Source of the DNA: Kibdelosporangium banguiense
Lineage (GTDB): Bacteria > Actinomycetota > Actinomycetes > Mycobacteriales > Pseudonocardiaceae
NCBI RefSeq assembly: GCF_017876405.1
Contig: NZ_JAGINW010000001.1
Coordinates: 12,103,203 to 12,167,202, forward strand
Length of the DNA: 64,000 nt
Direction of reading: 5' to 3'
Below are positions 1-8,374 of the stretch, piece by piece; positions within the stretch are counted from its first letter, which is position 1, and each line of letters begins with the position of its first letter. The notes under the pieces were generated by a model. The model did no database searches. It had not been told where the DNA came from and was given only the letters and a program-made list of their open reading frames with translations. The translations under genes and the position numbers were made by a program.

Positions 1-1197
1 CTGTCCGCGTCGATCAACCGCTACATCCAAAACGGCTACCAGGTCGACGGTTACGGGGCCGACGACAAGGAGTACACGCGCGAGATGCGCCAGACCGCGC
101 GGGCCCTAGAGCGTGCGATCAATCGGTCCACGGTGGACACGCCCACCACTGCCACCCGGGCCATCCATGCCGAGACCGCCGATCAGGTCTACGGCCCGGT
201 CGGATCCATGGTCGGCCAGACCGTGACCGAAGCCCGGTGCACAAGCACCACCAAAGGCACGACCCCGCTGGAGGGATTCGGGGACGTGACCGTCCACTAC
301 GAGCTAGCGCCCGGCACGAAAGCACTGGACGTCAACGCCAGCGGCGTTGCCGCCAAACGAGACGAGAACGAACTCATACTCGGCCCGCACCAACCCTTCC
401 ACATGACATCCGACCGCATCGTCAACGGCCGCCGCGTGATCACGATGACCAACTCCAGCACTCCTGAACCGTTGCGCCCGGACAGCGCGCCACACCCCGG
501 GGACGTGACACGACCCATGGAGCCAGACAACCCCACACCGGGACAGCAACCGGCGGTACCGGAGTTCCAGCAACGCTGGCAACAGTTGACGCAGCAAGCC
601 CAGCGGAACGACACACGAGACCGCGCCCGGCGCCAAGCCGAGAACGCGGTCGCCCCGCAGAACTCCGCAACACCGGACACCGATCGAACTGCCTCACCCG
701 AGAAGCCAGCATCGGCGCCGTACACACAGCGCGCTGGGGTCTGGGCGGAAACGGCCCGAAACGCGACGACCGAACACGAACGCCGTGTCGCACAGGCACA
801 CGCCGATGAATGGGCACGCATAGCAGACCAAGCAGACCAGCAGGCCCGGCAGCCGCAACCAAACCTCGGCTTCGCCGTCGGCAACAACACCAACGTCGTG
901 ACCGGCAACGCCCGCGTCGGCTCCCAGCACGACGTCCTCAACGCCACCGTCGCCATCACCCCTGCGGGCATCACCATCCAGCCCATAAACCCCGACCGGG
1001 CCCAGCAACGCGCGCAACGAGCCGCTGAGCGCGCACGACGCGCCAGCGAACGCGCGGAACAAGCCGCCACCCACGCCGACCACGACACTGGTGGCACACA
1101 GGCCGGGGCCACGCGCAACATCACCATCGGGAACGTGCAGATCCAAGTCGGCCAACACTTCGGGTCTGTCCACATCAACGGCCGCCCTGTCGACTGA
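1..1197 (+). CDS. ADP-ribosyltransferase-like protein, 5'-truncated by window edge
   Basis: The frame is open from base 1, so the true start is off the window. The first ~130 residues resemble an R-S-E class mono-ADP-ribosyltransferase: a candidate Arg in ATRAIHAE, a candidate STS-type strand in RCTSTTKG, and a candidate E-x-E catalytic pair in ENELILG. The remainder is low-complexity and rich in Ala, Arg, Gln and Pro. It contains two hydrophobic beta-like segments around residues 300-330 and at the C-terminus, separated by an alanine/arginine-rich probable coiled coil. Such domains occur in exotoxins and as C-terminal parts of phage or element structural proteins; the missing N-terminus would decide. 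The target is unknown. Two GGGGACGTGAC copies lie inside the gene. Confidence 0.55.
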   Translation: MSASINRYIQNGYQVDGYGADDKEYTREMRQTARALERAINRSTVDTPTTATRAIHAETADQVYGPVGSMVGQTVTEARCTSTTKGTTPLEGFGDVTVHYELAPGTKALDVNASGVAAKRDENELILGPHQPFHMTSDRIVNGRRVITMTNSSTPEPLRPDSAPHPGDVTRPMEPDNPTPGQQPAVPEFQQRWQQLTQQAQRNDTRDRARRQAENAVAPQNSATPDTDRTASPEKPASAPYTQRAGVWAETARNATTEHERRVAQAHADEWARIADQADQQARQPQPNLGFAVGNNTNVVTGNARVGSQHDVLNATVAITPAGITIQPINPDRAQQRAQRAAERARRASERAEQAATHADHDTGGTQAGATRNITIGNVQIQVGQHFGSVHINGRPVD

Positions 1198-1408
1198 CCA
1201 CGTACTCACCAGACAGCGAACCCCCAGGTGTGGCATCACAGGTCACACGGGGCTCTCGCGCGCAGGGCTGGCGGCGACCGTCCATCTGAGAGCAACGGTG
1301 CGGCGCCGCCGCCCTCCTTCCCCAAGCGACCCGCTCACGCGGCCGTATACCCCCGCGTGAGTGTTCACCCTGCCCTTGACCACCCCCCTTGTCAGGAAGT
1401 TGGTTCTG

Positions 1409-2200
1409 ATGACCACTCCCGCCCTCACCCCGGCCGACCGCGCATGGCAGCCGGCCACCGCGATCCGCGATCACATGCGGCTGACCTTCCCCGGCGAAAC
1501 CACGCCCGCTGCCGGGCTGGTGATCATCCCTGCGGTCAACGCTGCTGACTGCAGGTACACCGGCGGATGGTCCATCCTGCACACCGAATCCGGCTGGCAC
1601 CTCGGTATCGCATCGGTCCCGTTGCCCTACGCCCGGGAAGCTGCCGAGCTTCTGTCCCAGCTGGACGCGGACTGGACCGAAACCGCCACACAACTACGCC
1701 GCCCCGGCCGGGGCCTTGCCTCTGCGGTCTGGGAGATCCGCGCCCGCGTACACCAGGCCTGGGAGGACGGGCAGCCGACCTGGTTCGCCCGCCACAGCTG
1801 GCAGCACACCCGGCCGGCGTGGATCGTGCGATCGGCGGAATGGACCGCCCCGGACTACCGGCTCGACAGCTGGCCCGAGTTGGTCGCCTGGCTCGACACC
1901 CACCACAACGACCCCCGGTACCGAGTCGGCGCCATCTGCCGACATCCGTTCGCGACCTGGCGGCTGGTGTGCGCCGCGCCGTTGTGTCACCACCACGCCG
2001 ACACAACCGGGCAGCCCGCCGTCCTCAGCTTCGAGAACGACGACGGCGAGTCGTTCGAGATCCGCGAACCCGACCGCGGCGAGGCCGCCCGCTACGCCCG
2101 CTCGGTCAACTGGACCCGCCACAGCCTGCAGCACTGGACATGCCCCACCTGCAGCACCGAACACACCGCGAACCCGAACCCCGACCTGTGCCACTGCTAA
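1409..2200 (+). CDS. Hypothetical element protein with C-terminal Cys/His cluster
   Basis: A 263-residue protein I do not recognise. The ATG at 1409 is preceded by AGGAAG at a normal distance, so it is preferred over an in-frame start 48 bases upstream. The body is Trp-rich with no membrane segment. The C-terminal ~70 residues hold Cys/His groups (CHHHAD, CPTCSTEH, CHC at the end) that could bind zinc. It stands alone between the ADP-ribosyltransferase-like gene and a hairpin at 2231. Third-position G/C is strong, supporting real coding. Confidence 0.6.
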   Translation: MTTPALTPADRAWQPATAIRDHMRLTFPGETTPAAGLVIIPAVNAADCRYTGGWSILHTESGWHLGIASVPLPYAREAAELLSQLDADWTETATQLRRPGRGLASAVWEIRARVHQAWEDGQPTWFARHSWQHTRPAWIVRSAEWTAPDYRLDSWPELVAWLDTHHNDPRYRVGAICRHPFATWRLVCAAPLCHHHADTTGQPAVLSFENDDGESFEIREPDRGEAARYARSVNWTRHSLQHWTCPTCSTEHTANPNPDLCHC

Positions 2201-2230
2201 CCCCCCGCTCCATCCCACACCACAAGCACC

Positions 2231-2270
2231 CCGGTGTGGCACGGAGACCTGCGCGCCCGTGCCACACCGG
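2231..2270. terminator. Perfect 14-bp inverted repeat (hairpin)
   Basis: CCGGTGTGGCACGG at 2231-2244 is followed after a 12-base loop by its exact complement at 2257-2270. It lies between two genes of the same direction and has no T-tract, so it may be a terminator or a palindromic operator. Confidence 0.5.
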
Positions 2271-2323
2271 AACCCACACCGCACCTATCTGCCACGTCCC
2301 CCTTGTTGTGGAGGCACACCATT

Positions 2324-2557
2324 GTGACCACAGTCGTTCTCGCCGCGCTGGGCCTTGCCCTTGCCTACGCCGGATCCTGCGTGCTCTACCCCTACCGCGC
2401 CTGCCGCACCTGCCGCGGCCGGGGACACCACGTCTCCAGTTTCCTGCGCGCCATCCGCCTGTGCGGCCGATGCGACGGCGACGGCCGCGAACTCCGCGCC
2501 GGCCGCCGCGCCTACGAGACCTGGCGGCGCTCCCGTCGACGTGGCCGCAACCGCTAG
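2324..2557 (+). CDS. Small membrane-anchored zinc-knuckle protein
   Basis: A 77-residue protein starting at a GTG that is preceded by GGAGG at 2310-2314. It opens with one hydrophobic segment (about residues 2-20) and continues with two CxxC pairs in DnaJ-like CRTCRGRG and CGRCDGDG contexts. It ends in a strongly basic tail. The layout suggests a single-pass inner-membrane protein with a zinc-binding basic cytoplasmic domain, possibly contacting nucleic acid. No function can be named. Confidence 0.6.
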   Translation: MTTVVLAALGLALAYAGSCVLYPYRACRTCRGRGHHVSSFLRAIRLCGRCDGDGRELRAGRRAYETWRRSRRRGRNR

Positions 2558-2625
2558 TGACCTGGACCGCGTGGACGGCAACCTGCCCGCACTCAAACCC
2601 CGAGCGAAAGGGGACGTGACACCCC

Positions 2626-3951
2626 ATGACCACACCGACCCGCCCGCAGGGACGCAGGAACTATCAGGAGTTCCTTGCTTCCAAACTCGTCATGACACCT
2701 GCCGTTGGTCACGAAGTGTCTCCATCGGACGTGCACCCGATGCTGCACCCGTGGCAGGCCGAGATCGTCCGCTGGGCGGTCAAAGTAGGACGGTGCGCGC
2801 TATGGGAGGACACAGGCCTCGGGAAAACCGTGCAGCAGTTGGAGTGGGCGCGGCTATCGGCTGACCAGTCCCTGGTATGCGCGCCGCTGGCCGTGTGCCG
2901 GCAGACGGTCAGAGAGGCCGGAAAGCTCGGCATCGAGGCGAAGTACGTCCGCAGTCAGAAGGAGGTGACCGGTCCGGGCGTATGGATCACCAACTACGAA
3001 ATGGCCGACCGATTCAACCCCGACGCGTTTGGCGCGGTCGTGCTGGACGAGTCCAGCGTCATCAAGGACGTCACCACCAAGACCCGCGATCGAATGATCA
3101 TCCTGTTCGCGGGCGTCTCCCGCCGTCTGGCGTGCACCGCCACACCGGCACCCAACGATGTCACCGAGCTGGCCAACCACGCCGAATTCCTTGGCGTGGC
3201 AAGCCGCCGCGAGATGCTGGCCACCTACTTCGTGCACGACGCGGCCGGGTGGCGCGTGAAAGGCCACGCGCGGACTCCCCTGTTCGAGTGGATGGCCGGC
3301 TGGGCGCTTGCCCTGCGCCGCCCCTCGGATCTCGGCTACCCGGACGACGGCTACGCCCTGCCCGGCTTGCAGATCATTCCCGAGCTGGTCGACGTCGACA
3401 TCCAGGTCGACGGTCAACTGTTCGCGACCGACCTGGGCGGTGTCGGTGGTCGCGCAAAGGTGCGCCGGGAAACCCTGACCGCCCGATGCCATCGCGCCGC
3501 TGAACTGGTTGAGGCGGAACCCGACGAGCCGTGGCTGCTGTGGGCCGGCCTCAACGACGAGGCCGAGCAGCTCGCGAAACTCACCGGCGCGGTCAACGTG
3601 CACGGCAGCATGGCGCCCGAACGGAAGGCCGAACTGCTGCTCGCGTTCGCCGACGGAGACATCCCGCGCCTGGTCACCAAACCCGGCATCGGCGCGTGGG
3701 GCCTGAACTGGCAGCACTGCGCCCGCATGGCCTTCGTCGGCCTGTCGGACTCCTATGAGCAGTACTACCAGGCGATCCGGCGTTGCTACCGCTACGGACA
3801 AACCCGCGTCGTGCACGCGCACATCGTGCTGTCCGCGCTGGAAAGCCAGATCGCCACCAACCTCCGGCGCAAGCAACACGACGCAGCCGCCACCACGGCC
3901 GCGCTCGTCACCGCGATGCGCACCCACAACCCGATCGGAGCCGCCGCGTGA
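2626..3951 (+). CDS. SNF2-like superfamily II helicase
   Basis: A 441-residue DNA-dependent ATPase of the SNF2/DEAD type. Walker A is DTGLGKTVQ at about residues 63-71, the DExx box is VLDESSVIK at about 137-145, and motif III is CTATPAP. The C-terminal lobe contains QAIRRCYRYGQTR, the motif VI type of SNF2 enzymes. The stop overlaps the GTG start of the downstream methyltransferase, so the two are probably co-translated and act together on DNA. Similar helicase/methyltransferase pairs are common in actinophages and integrative elements. A GGGGACGTGAC copy ends six bases before the ATG. Confidence 0.85.
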   Translation: MTTPTRPQGRRNYQEFLASKLVMTPAVGHEVSPSDVHPMLHPWQAEIVRWAVKVGRCALWEDTGLGKTVQQLEWARLSADQSLVCAPLAVCRQTVREAGKLGIEAKYVRSQKEVTGPGVWITNYEMADRFNPDAFGAVVLDESSVIKDVTTKTRDRMIILFAGVSRRLACTATPAPNDVTELANHAEFLGVASRREMLATYFVHDAAGWRVKGHARTPLFEWMAGWALALRRPSDLGYPDDGYALPGLQIIPELVDVDIQVDGQLFATDLGGVGGRAKVRRETLTARCHRAAELVEAEPDEPWLLWAGLNDEAEQLAKLTGAVNVHGSMAPERKAELLLAFADGDIPRLVTKPGIGAWGLNWQHCARMAFVGLSDSYEQYYQAIRRCYRYGQTRVVHAHIVLSALESQIATNLRRKQHDAAATTAALVTAMRTHNPIGAAA

Positions 3952-4913
3952 GCACCGACTACCGCACCGACGACGCCACCGGACCAGCCTGGCGGCTCAT
4001 GCTGGGCGATTCGTGCGAACGGCTCGCCGAGCTAGCGGCCGCGAGCATCGACCTGTCGGTGTGCTCACCACCGTTCGCCCAGCTGTACAACTACTCGCCC
4101 AGTGTCCGGGACCTGTCCAACTCCCGCAGCCGCACCGAGTTCTTCGAGCACTACGCCTTCATCATCCGCGAGCAACTTCGGCTCACCCGTCCCGGCCGGT
4201 TGTCGGTGGTGCATGTCCAGCAGATCACAATGCAGAAAGTGCTGCACGGCGTCATTGGCCTGTCGGACTTCCGCGGTGAAGTCATCGCCGCTCACCAGGC
4301 CGCCGGGTGGATCTTCCACGGCGAGGTCACCGTCGATAAAGACCCGCAGGCCCAAGCCATCCGCACGAAATCACAAAGCCTGCTGTTCGTCACCAAAGAT
4401 CGCGACTCGTCACAGTTGCGGCCCGCGCTCGCGGACTATCTCCTGGTATTTCGCGCGCCCGGCGAGAACGCCGTACCGGTCAAGACCGATGTGACCAACG
4501 ACGAGTGGATCGCGTGGGCCCGCCCGATCTGGCCTGGGCTGCCCGACGACGAGGCCGCCGCCGCGGCCGTCGACCTCGGGCTGCTGTATCCCACCGTGGC
4601 CTGGTACAGCATCCGCGAGACCAACACCCTCAACACCAAGGTAGCCAAGAAAGACGCCGACGAACGGCACATCTGCCCGCTGCAGCTCGACCTGATCGAA
4701 CGCTGTGTCCGGCTGTGGTCCAACCCCGGCGAAACCGTCCTGACACCGTTCGCCGGCATCGGCTCCGAACTGTTCGTCGCGGTCAAGCACGGCCGCCGAG
4801 CAATCGGATGCGAACTCAAAGAGTCCTACTGGCAGACCGCGGTCGCCAACCTCCAGGCCCTGGACCACCAGATGTCCACACCCGACCTATTCGGCACTGA
4901 GGCCTGCGCGTGA
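3948..4913 (+). CDS. N4/N6-type DNA methyltransferase
   Basis: A 321-residue amino-methyltransferase. The catalytic motif IV is CSPPF (residues ~29-33), in the position of DPPY/SPPW. The AdoMet motif I is TPFAGIGSE near residue 268, so the motif order is that of beta-class enzymes. It should transfer a methyl group from AdoMet to the exocyclic amine of adenine or cytosine; the target sequence is unknown. The GTG start at 3948 overlaps the helicase stop (GTGA). No restriction endonuclease is adjacent, so protection from host restriction or epigenetic marking of the element is more likely than a complete restriction system. Confidence 0.85.
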   Translation: MSTDYRTDDATGPAWRLMLGDSCERLAELAAASIDLSVCSPPFAQLYNYSPSVRDLSNSRSRTEFFEHYAFIIREQLRLTRPGRLSVVHVQQITMQKVLHGVIGLSDFRGEVIAAHQAAGWIFHGEVTVDKDPQAQAIRTKSQSLLFVTKDRDSSQLRPALADYLLVFRAPGENAVPVKTDVTNDEWIAWARPIWPGLPDDEAAAAAVDLGLLYPTVAWYSIRETNTLNTKVAKKDADERHICPLQLDLIERCVRLWSNPGETVLTPFAGIGSELFVAVKHGRRAIGCELKESYWQTAVANLQALDHQMSTPDLFGTEACA

Positions 4914-4999
4914 ATGCCACAACAGGTCACGTCCCCACACGGGCGACGAGGACAACCCCGACCCGCCAGCGATGACACGAATCCAGAAAGGACATTTTG

Positions 5000-5164
5000 A
5001 TGAGTGAGATCACTCACGAGGCCACGCGTCGCTTCTGGAGCGGTACGTGGGACACGCTCTGCGGGCTGACGATTCCGGCAGACAGCGCCACCCGGTTGTG
5101 GCTGGCGTCGCGGGCTTCCTGCCCCCAGTGTCAAGCGGCACGCAAAGCGGGCAAGCGGCTCTGA
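5000..5164 (+). CDS. Small Cys-pair protein
   Basis: A 54-residue ORF starting MSEITHEATRRFW with a strong ribosome site (AGAAAGGA at 4985-4992). It has a C-terminal CPQC pair and a basic tail (ARKAGKRL), and an isolated Cys at residue 21. It sits in the 287-base space between the methyltransferase and the first prim-pol gene. A GGGGACGTGAC copy in reverse orientation lies 64 bases upstream. Function unknown. Confidence 0.55.
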   Translation: MSEITHEATRRFWSGTWDTLCGLTIPADSATRLWLASRASCPQCQAARKAGKRL

Positions 5165-5199
5165 CCTCATACCCCGCGCCATGAGGAGAACCGCCGCCC

Positions 5200-6183
5200 A
5201 TGGATACCAACAACACCGATCAGCAATTGCTGGATGCCGCGCTGGCTGCCGTCACACGCGGTTGGCACGTCTTCCCGATCCGGCCCGGTCTCAAGAAACC
5301 ACCCGCACTGCACGGCCGGACGCATTGTCCCGCAACCGGGATCTGCCGCCACGGCCACCAAGGGTGGGAACAACGCGCGATGAACGACCCGGACCAAGTC
5401 CGCTGGTACTGGACCAGCGACCGGTACCGCAGCTGCAACATCGGCATCGCGGCCGGTCCTAGCCGGGTCGTGTTGGTGGACCTCGACATCCCCAAATCCG
5501 ACGACGACGGCCCGCCGGATCACCTGCGTGCACAAGGGGTCCGTGACGGGCTGGACCACTTCGCTCTGATCTGCGCCGAATACGGCCAGCCGTTCCCCGG
5601 CGACACGCTCACCGCGCGCACCGCACGGGGCGGCTGGCATCTGTATTTCCGTGCCCCGGACAATGTCCGGCTGCCCAGTACCGAAGGCGACAAAGGCAAC
5701 GGGCTGGGCTGGAAAATCGACACCCGCGCGTGGGGTGGCTACATCGTTGCCCCTGGCTCGATCACCCCCGACGGGATCTACCGGGTTGTCGACGACCTGC
5801 CGGAGACACCGCTTCGCGGGTGGTTGACGACGCGGCTGACGCCCAAACCTGTCGTGCACACCACAGCACCCCCGCCACACTCCTCCACCCGTCTCGGGGC
5901 GTACACGGCCGCCGCCGTGCGCGGTGAATGCGGCCGGGTCGAAACCGCACCGTCCGGCAGCCACAGCAAAACCCTGTACAGCGCGGCGGGCAACCTCGGT
6001 CAGCACGTCGGCGGCGGTGCACTGCCCTACACCGACGCTGAAACCAAGCTGTATCACGCCGCCCTGCACATGCTCACCGCCGACTGCACCTGCACCGACT
6101 ACGAAATCCGCCGCACCATCACCAACGGCCTGCGCGCCGGCATGCAGCGTCCCCGCATCCCGAAAGCGGCAACGCCCGCATAG
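5200..6183 (+). CDS. Bifunctional DNA primase/polymerase (prim-pol), first copy
   Basis: A 327-residue archaeo-eukaryotic-type primase like those on actinobacterial mobile elements. The metal-binding DxD is in VLVDLDIP (about residue 93) and the second catalytic His in RGGWHLYF (about 146). A conserved GLGWKID...GGYIVAPGS block follows. An N-terminal insert with Cys and His (HCPATGICRHGH) may bind zinc. It primes and extends DNA during element replication. It is a paralogue of the protein at 12397-13473 but is not next to xis-int or the iterons, so its role may differ, for example priming of a second strand. Confidence 0.85.
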   Translation: MDTNNTDQQLLDAALAAVTRGWHVFPIRPGLKKPPALHGRTHCPATGICRHGHQGWEQRAMNDPDQVRWYWTSDRYRSCNIGIAAGPSRVVLVDLDIPKSDDDGPPDHLRAQGVRDGLDHFALICAEYGQPFPGDTLTARTARGGWHLYFRAPDNVRLPSTEGDKGNGLGWKIDTRAWGGYIVAPGSITPDGIYRVVDDLPETPLRGWLTTRLTPKPVVHTTAPPPHSSTRLGAYTAAAVRGECGRVETAPSGSHSKTLYSAAGNLGQHVGGGALPYTDAETKLYHAALHMLTADCTCTDYEIRRTITNGLRAGMQRPRIPKAATPA

Positions 6184-6276
6184 CAAGGGGACGTGACATT
6201 GCCGCACTGGAGGCACCGCGCGCCGGGGAACCCCCGGCCATCATCGCTCTTATTTGGACACCCGCCGGAAAGGAAT

Positions 6277-6834
6277 ATGCCCATGGCTGAACAGATCACA
6301 TCAGGCCAGGCCCTGCTGGCCGAGAGCGACTACCTCAAAAGTGAGCAGCGGCAACGTATCCGGTACCGCGACAGCCTCACTTACACCACACTCGCCGCGA
6401 TGGCCGCCGTGGTCGCCGCGGTGTTGCAGGCCCGCAACAACCAGCTCTGCCTGCTACTGCCCCCGGTGACCATCGTCCTGGGATGGAAGTACGCCGCCAA
6501 CGACGACAAGATCACCGCGATCGGGAACTACATCAAGACCAACCTGGCGCCCCGTCTGGCCGCGATCGTCCACCAGCCAGTGTTCGTCTGGGAAATCCAG
6601 CACGGCCGATACACCCGCCGACGCGCCCGCAAGGCCATGCAGATCACCGCGGATCTCTTGGTGTTCTGCGTCGCACCCCTTGCCGCGTTGGTCACCGTGT
6701 GGGCGACGACGGTATGTCCGCCCGCGCTGTGGGTGGTGTCGATCCTGGAAACCATTCTGGTGGGCATCACGAGCGTCTTCGTGGCCGCGCACGCCAAACT
6801 CGCCCAGCCCACGCTGCTGCCGAAACTGACCTGA
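6277..6834 (+). CDS. Membrane protein with paired transmembrane segments
   Basis: A 185-residue protein with four predicted hydrophobic segments in two pairs: about residues 37-48 and 53-67, then 125-145 and 150-170. Between them lies a basic cytoplasmic-type region (RYTRRRARKAM). The ATG at 6277 follows GGAAAGGA and is preferred over a GTG at 6193 that falls inside the GGGGACGTGAC motif. The shape resembles small actinobacterial element membrane proteins that might act in entry exclusion or transfer, but no family was recognised. Confidence 0.6.
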   Translation: MPMAEQITSGQALLAESDYLKSEQRQRIRYRDSLTYTTLAAMAAVVAAVLQARNNQLCLLLPPVTIVLGWKYAANDDKITAIGNYIKTNLAPRLAAIVHQPVFVWEIQHGRYTRRRARKAMQITADLLVFCVAPLAALVTVWATTVCPPALWVVSILETILVGITSVFVAAHAKLAQPTLLPKLT

Positions 6835-6923
6835 CCCTGCCAGGTGGCCCCCGCCATCGGCCTTCATGCACGCCGCGACCTCAGCGGCACCAACTCGATC
6901 CCTTGTCAGAAAGAGGAAACCGC

Positions 6924-8114
6924 ATGCACATCACCGTGTCCCGTGACGAATTCGCCGACGCGTCAGGATGGATCGCACGCAACCTGGAAACCCGGCCGAC
7001 CCACCCGGTCGCGGGCGCCATCTGCCTGGACGCCACCCACACCGGGGAACAGGACGTGTTGCGCGCGTCCGGATTCACCCCCGACACCAGCACCCGCGCC
7101 GACATCCCCGCCACCCTCAACCAATCCGGCCGGGCGATGGTCTCCGGCACACTACTGGCAGCGGTCGCGAAAATGCTGCCCGACAAGCCGGTCGAGCTCA
7201 CCACCGACGGCAGCATGCTGCACATCCGGTGTGGCAGCAGCCAATCCAGCCTGCCCCTGATGGACGCCGACATCTTCCCCGCACTGCCCGACATGCCCGA
7301 ACTAATCGGCGAACTGCCCACCCACGAACTCGTCACCGGGCTGTCACACGTCGCCGGTGCGGCGGGCACCGACGACGCACTGCCGGTGTTCACCGGTATC
7401 TGTGTCGAGATCACCGACGGCCCGCTACGGCTGATTGCCAGCGACCGCTACCGCCTGGCGATGCGCGAACTGCCCTGGCAACCGGCCATCACCACGGCGA
7501 CCGGCGGGGATGCGGTGCGGCTGCTGGTACCTGGCCGGGCCCTGCAGGAACTGGTCAAGGGCATGACCGGCAGCGACACCATCCGAATTGGCGCCACTGC
7601 GGACGGCACCGTGTTCGGCCTGAACACCGGGATCCGGCAGGCCACTACCCGCCTGATCGACGGCCAGTTCCCCGACTGTCGCAAGCTGATCCCCGACACC
7701 GCGAACGGGACCGTGGACGTCGCGGTCACGCCGCTGATCGAGGCGGTCAAGCGCGTGTCCGTGCTCGCCGACCGGGAACGCGACGCCGTCCAGTTCGAGT
7801 TCACCGACACCGGGCACCTCGACATCCGCACCGGCGACACCGCCCACGGCGGCGGCCGGGAATCCGTGCCGATCAAACTCACCGGCACCCCACTGGCCAT
7901 CACCCTCATGGCCCACCGCGCCCTCGGAGCGCTCACCGCCATCTCCACACCCATCGCCCACATCGAACTCACTGAGCCGCACAAGGCAATGGTCGTGCGC
8001 GAACGACACGACACCCCCACCGCACCAACCACCGGGCAGGCCGCCGCCCACAGGCACGTGCAACTGGTCATGCCCCTGCGCCCGCCGGACCAACCCGGGA
8101 CGAACGCCGCCTGA
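6924..8114 (+). CDS. dnaN: DNA polymerase III beta sliding clamp, element-borne
   Basis: A 396-residue protein of normal DnaN length with the three-fold clamp architecture. Recognisable blocks include FTGICVEI...LIASDRYRLAMRE in domain 2 and GQFPDCRKLIP at the start of domain 3. The DnaN-like C-terminus ends HRHVQLVMPLRPP. It should form the dimeric ring that tethers polymerase to DNA. A full clamp gene on a mobile element is unusual and suggests the element modifies or replaces part of the host replisome. AAGAGGAAAC precedes the ATG. Confidence 0.85.
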   Translation: MHITVSRDEFADASGWIARNLETRPTHPVAGAICLDATHTGEQDVLRASGFTPDTSTRADIPATLNQSGRAMVSGTLLAAVAKMLPDKPVELTTDGSMLHIRCGSSQSSLPLMDADIFPALPDMPELIGELPTHELVTGLSHVAGAAGTDDALPVFTGICVEITDGPLRLIASDRYRLAMRELPWQPAITTATGGDAVRLLVPGRALQELVKGMTGSDTIRIGATADGTVFGLNTGIRQATTRLIDGQFPDCRKLIPDTANGTVDVAVTPLIEAVKRVSVLADRERDAVQFEFTDTGHLDIRTGDTAHGGGRESVPIKLTGTPLAITLMAHRALGALTAISTPIAHIELTEPHKAMVVRERHDTPTAPTTGQAAAHRHVQLVMPLRPPDQPGTNAA

Positions 8115-8134
8115 TCCCCAAGGAGGTTGGGGCC

Positions 8135-8215
8135 ATGGCTTGCGCCCACTCGTTTTTCTACGTCCTGGCCGGCATCGCGACGTGCCTGGACTGCGGACAC
8201 CAATGGCACGTCTGA
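8135..8215 (+). CDS. 26-residue Cys-containing micro-ORF
   Basis: MACAHSFFYVLAGIATCLDC followed by GHQWHV and a stop, read after an almost perfect Shine-Dalgarno (AAGGAGG at 8120-8126). A CLDCGHQWH end gives a small zinc-site appearance. It lies between dnaN and the C5 methyltransferase. The strong ribosome site is the main reason to believe it; too short for family assignment. Confidence 0.45.
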   Translation: MACAHSFFYVLAGIATCLDCGHQWHV

Positions 8216-8374
8216 CCACACCGCCACCACGCAACAAACCTGTTGGTGCGGCACCGCGCCGCGCACACCGTGCCGCACCAATACCCCTGCCAGCGAAGGG
8301 GACGTGACAGTCCGTCCGGCCACGTCGGACGTGACGCAGTCCGGCCCCTTTGGACAGCACGTGAGGGACGTGAC

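Noticed and set aside
2854..3927. Long minus-strand frame opposite the helicase
   Set aside because: Mirror frame caused by high G/C; helicase motifs on the plus strand are intact.
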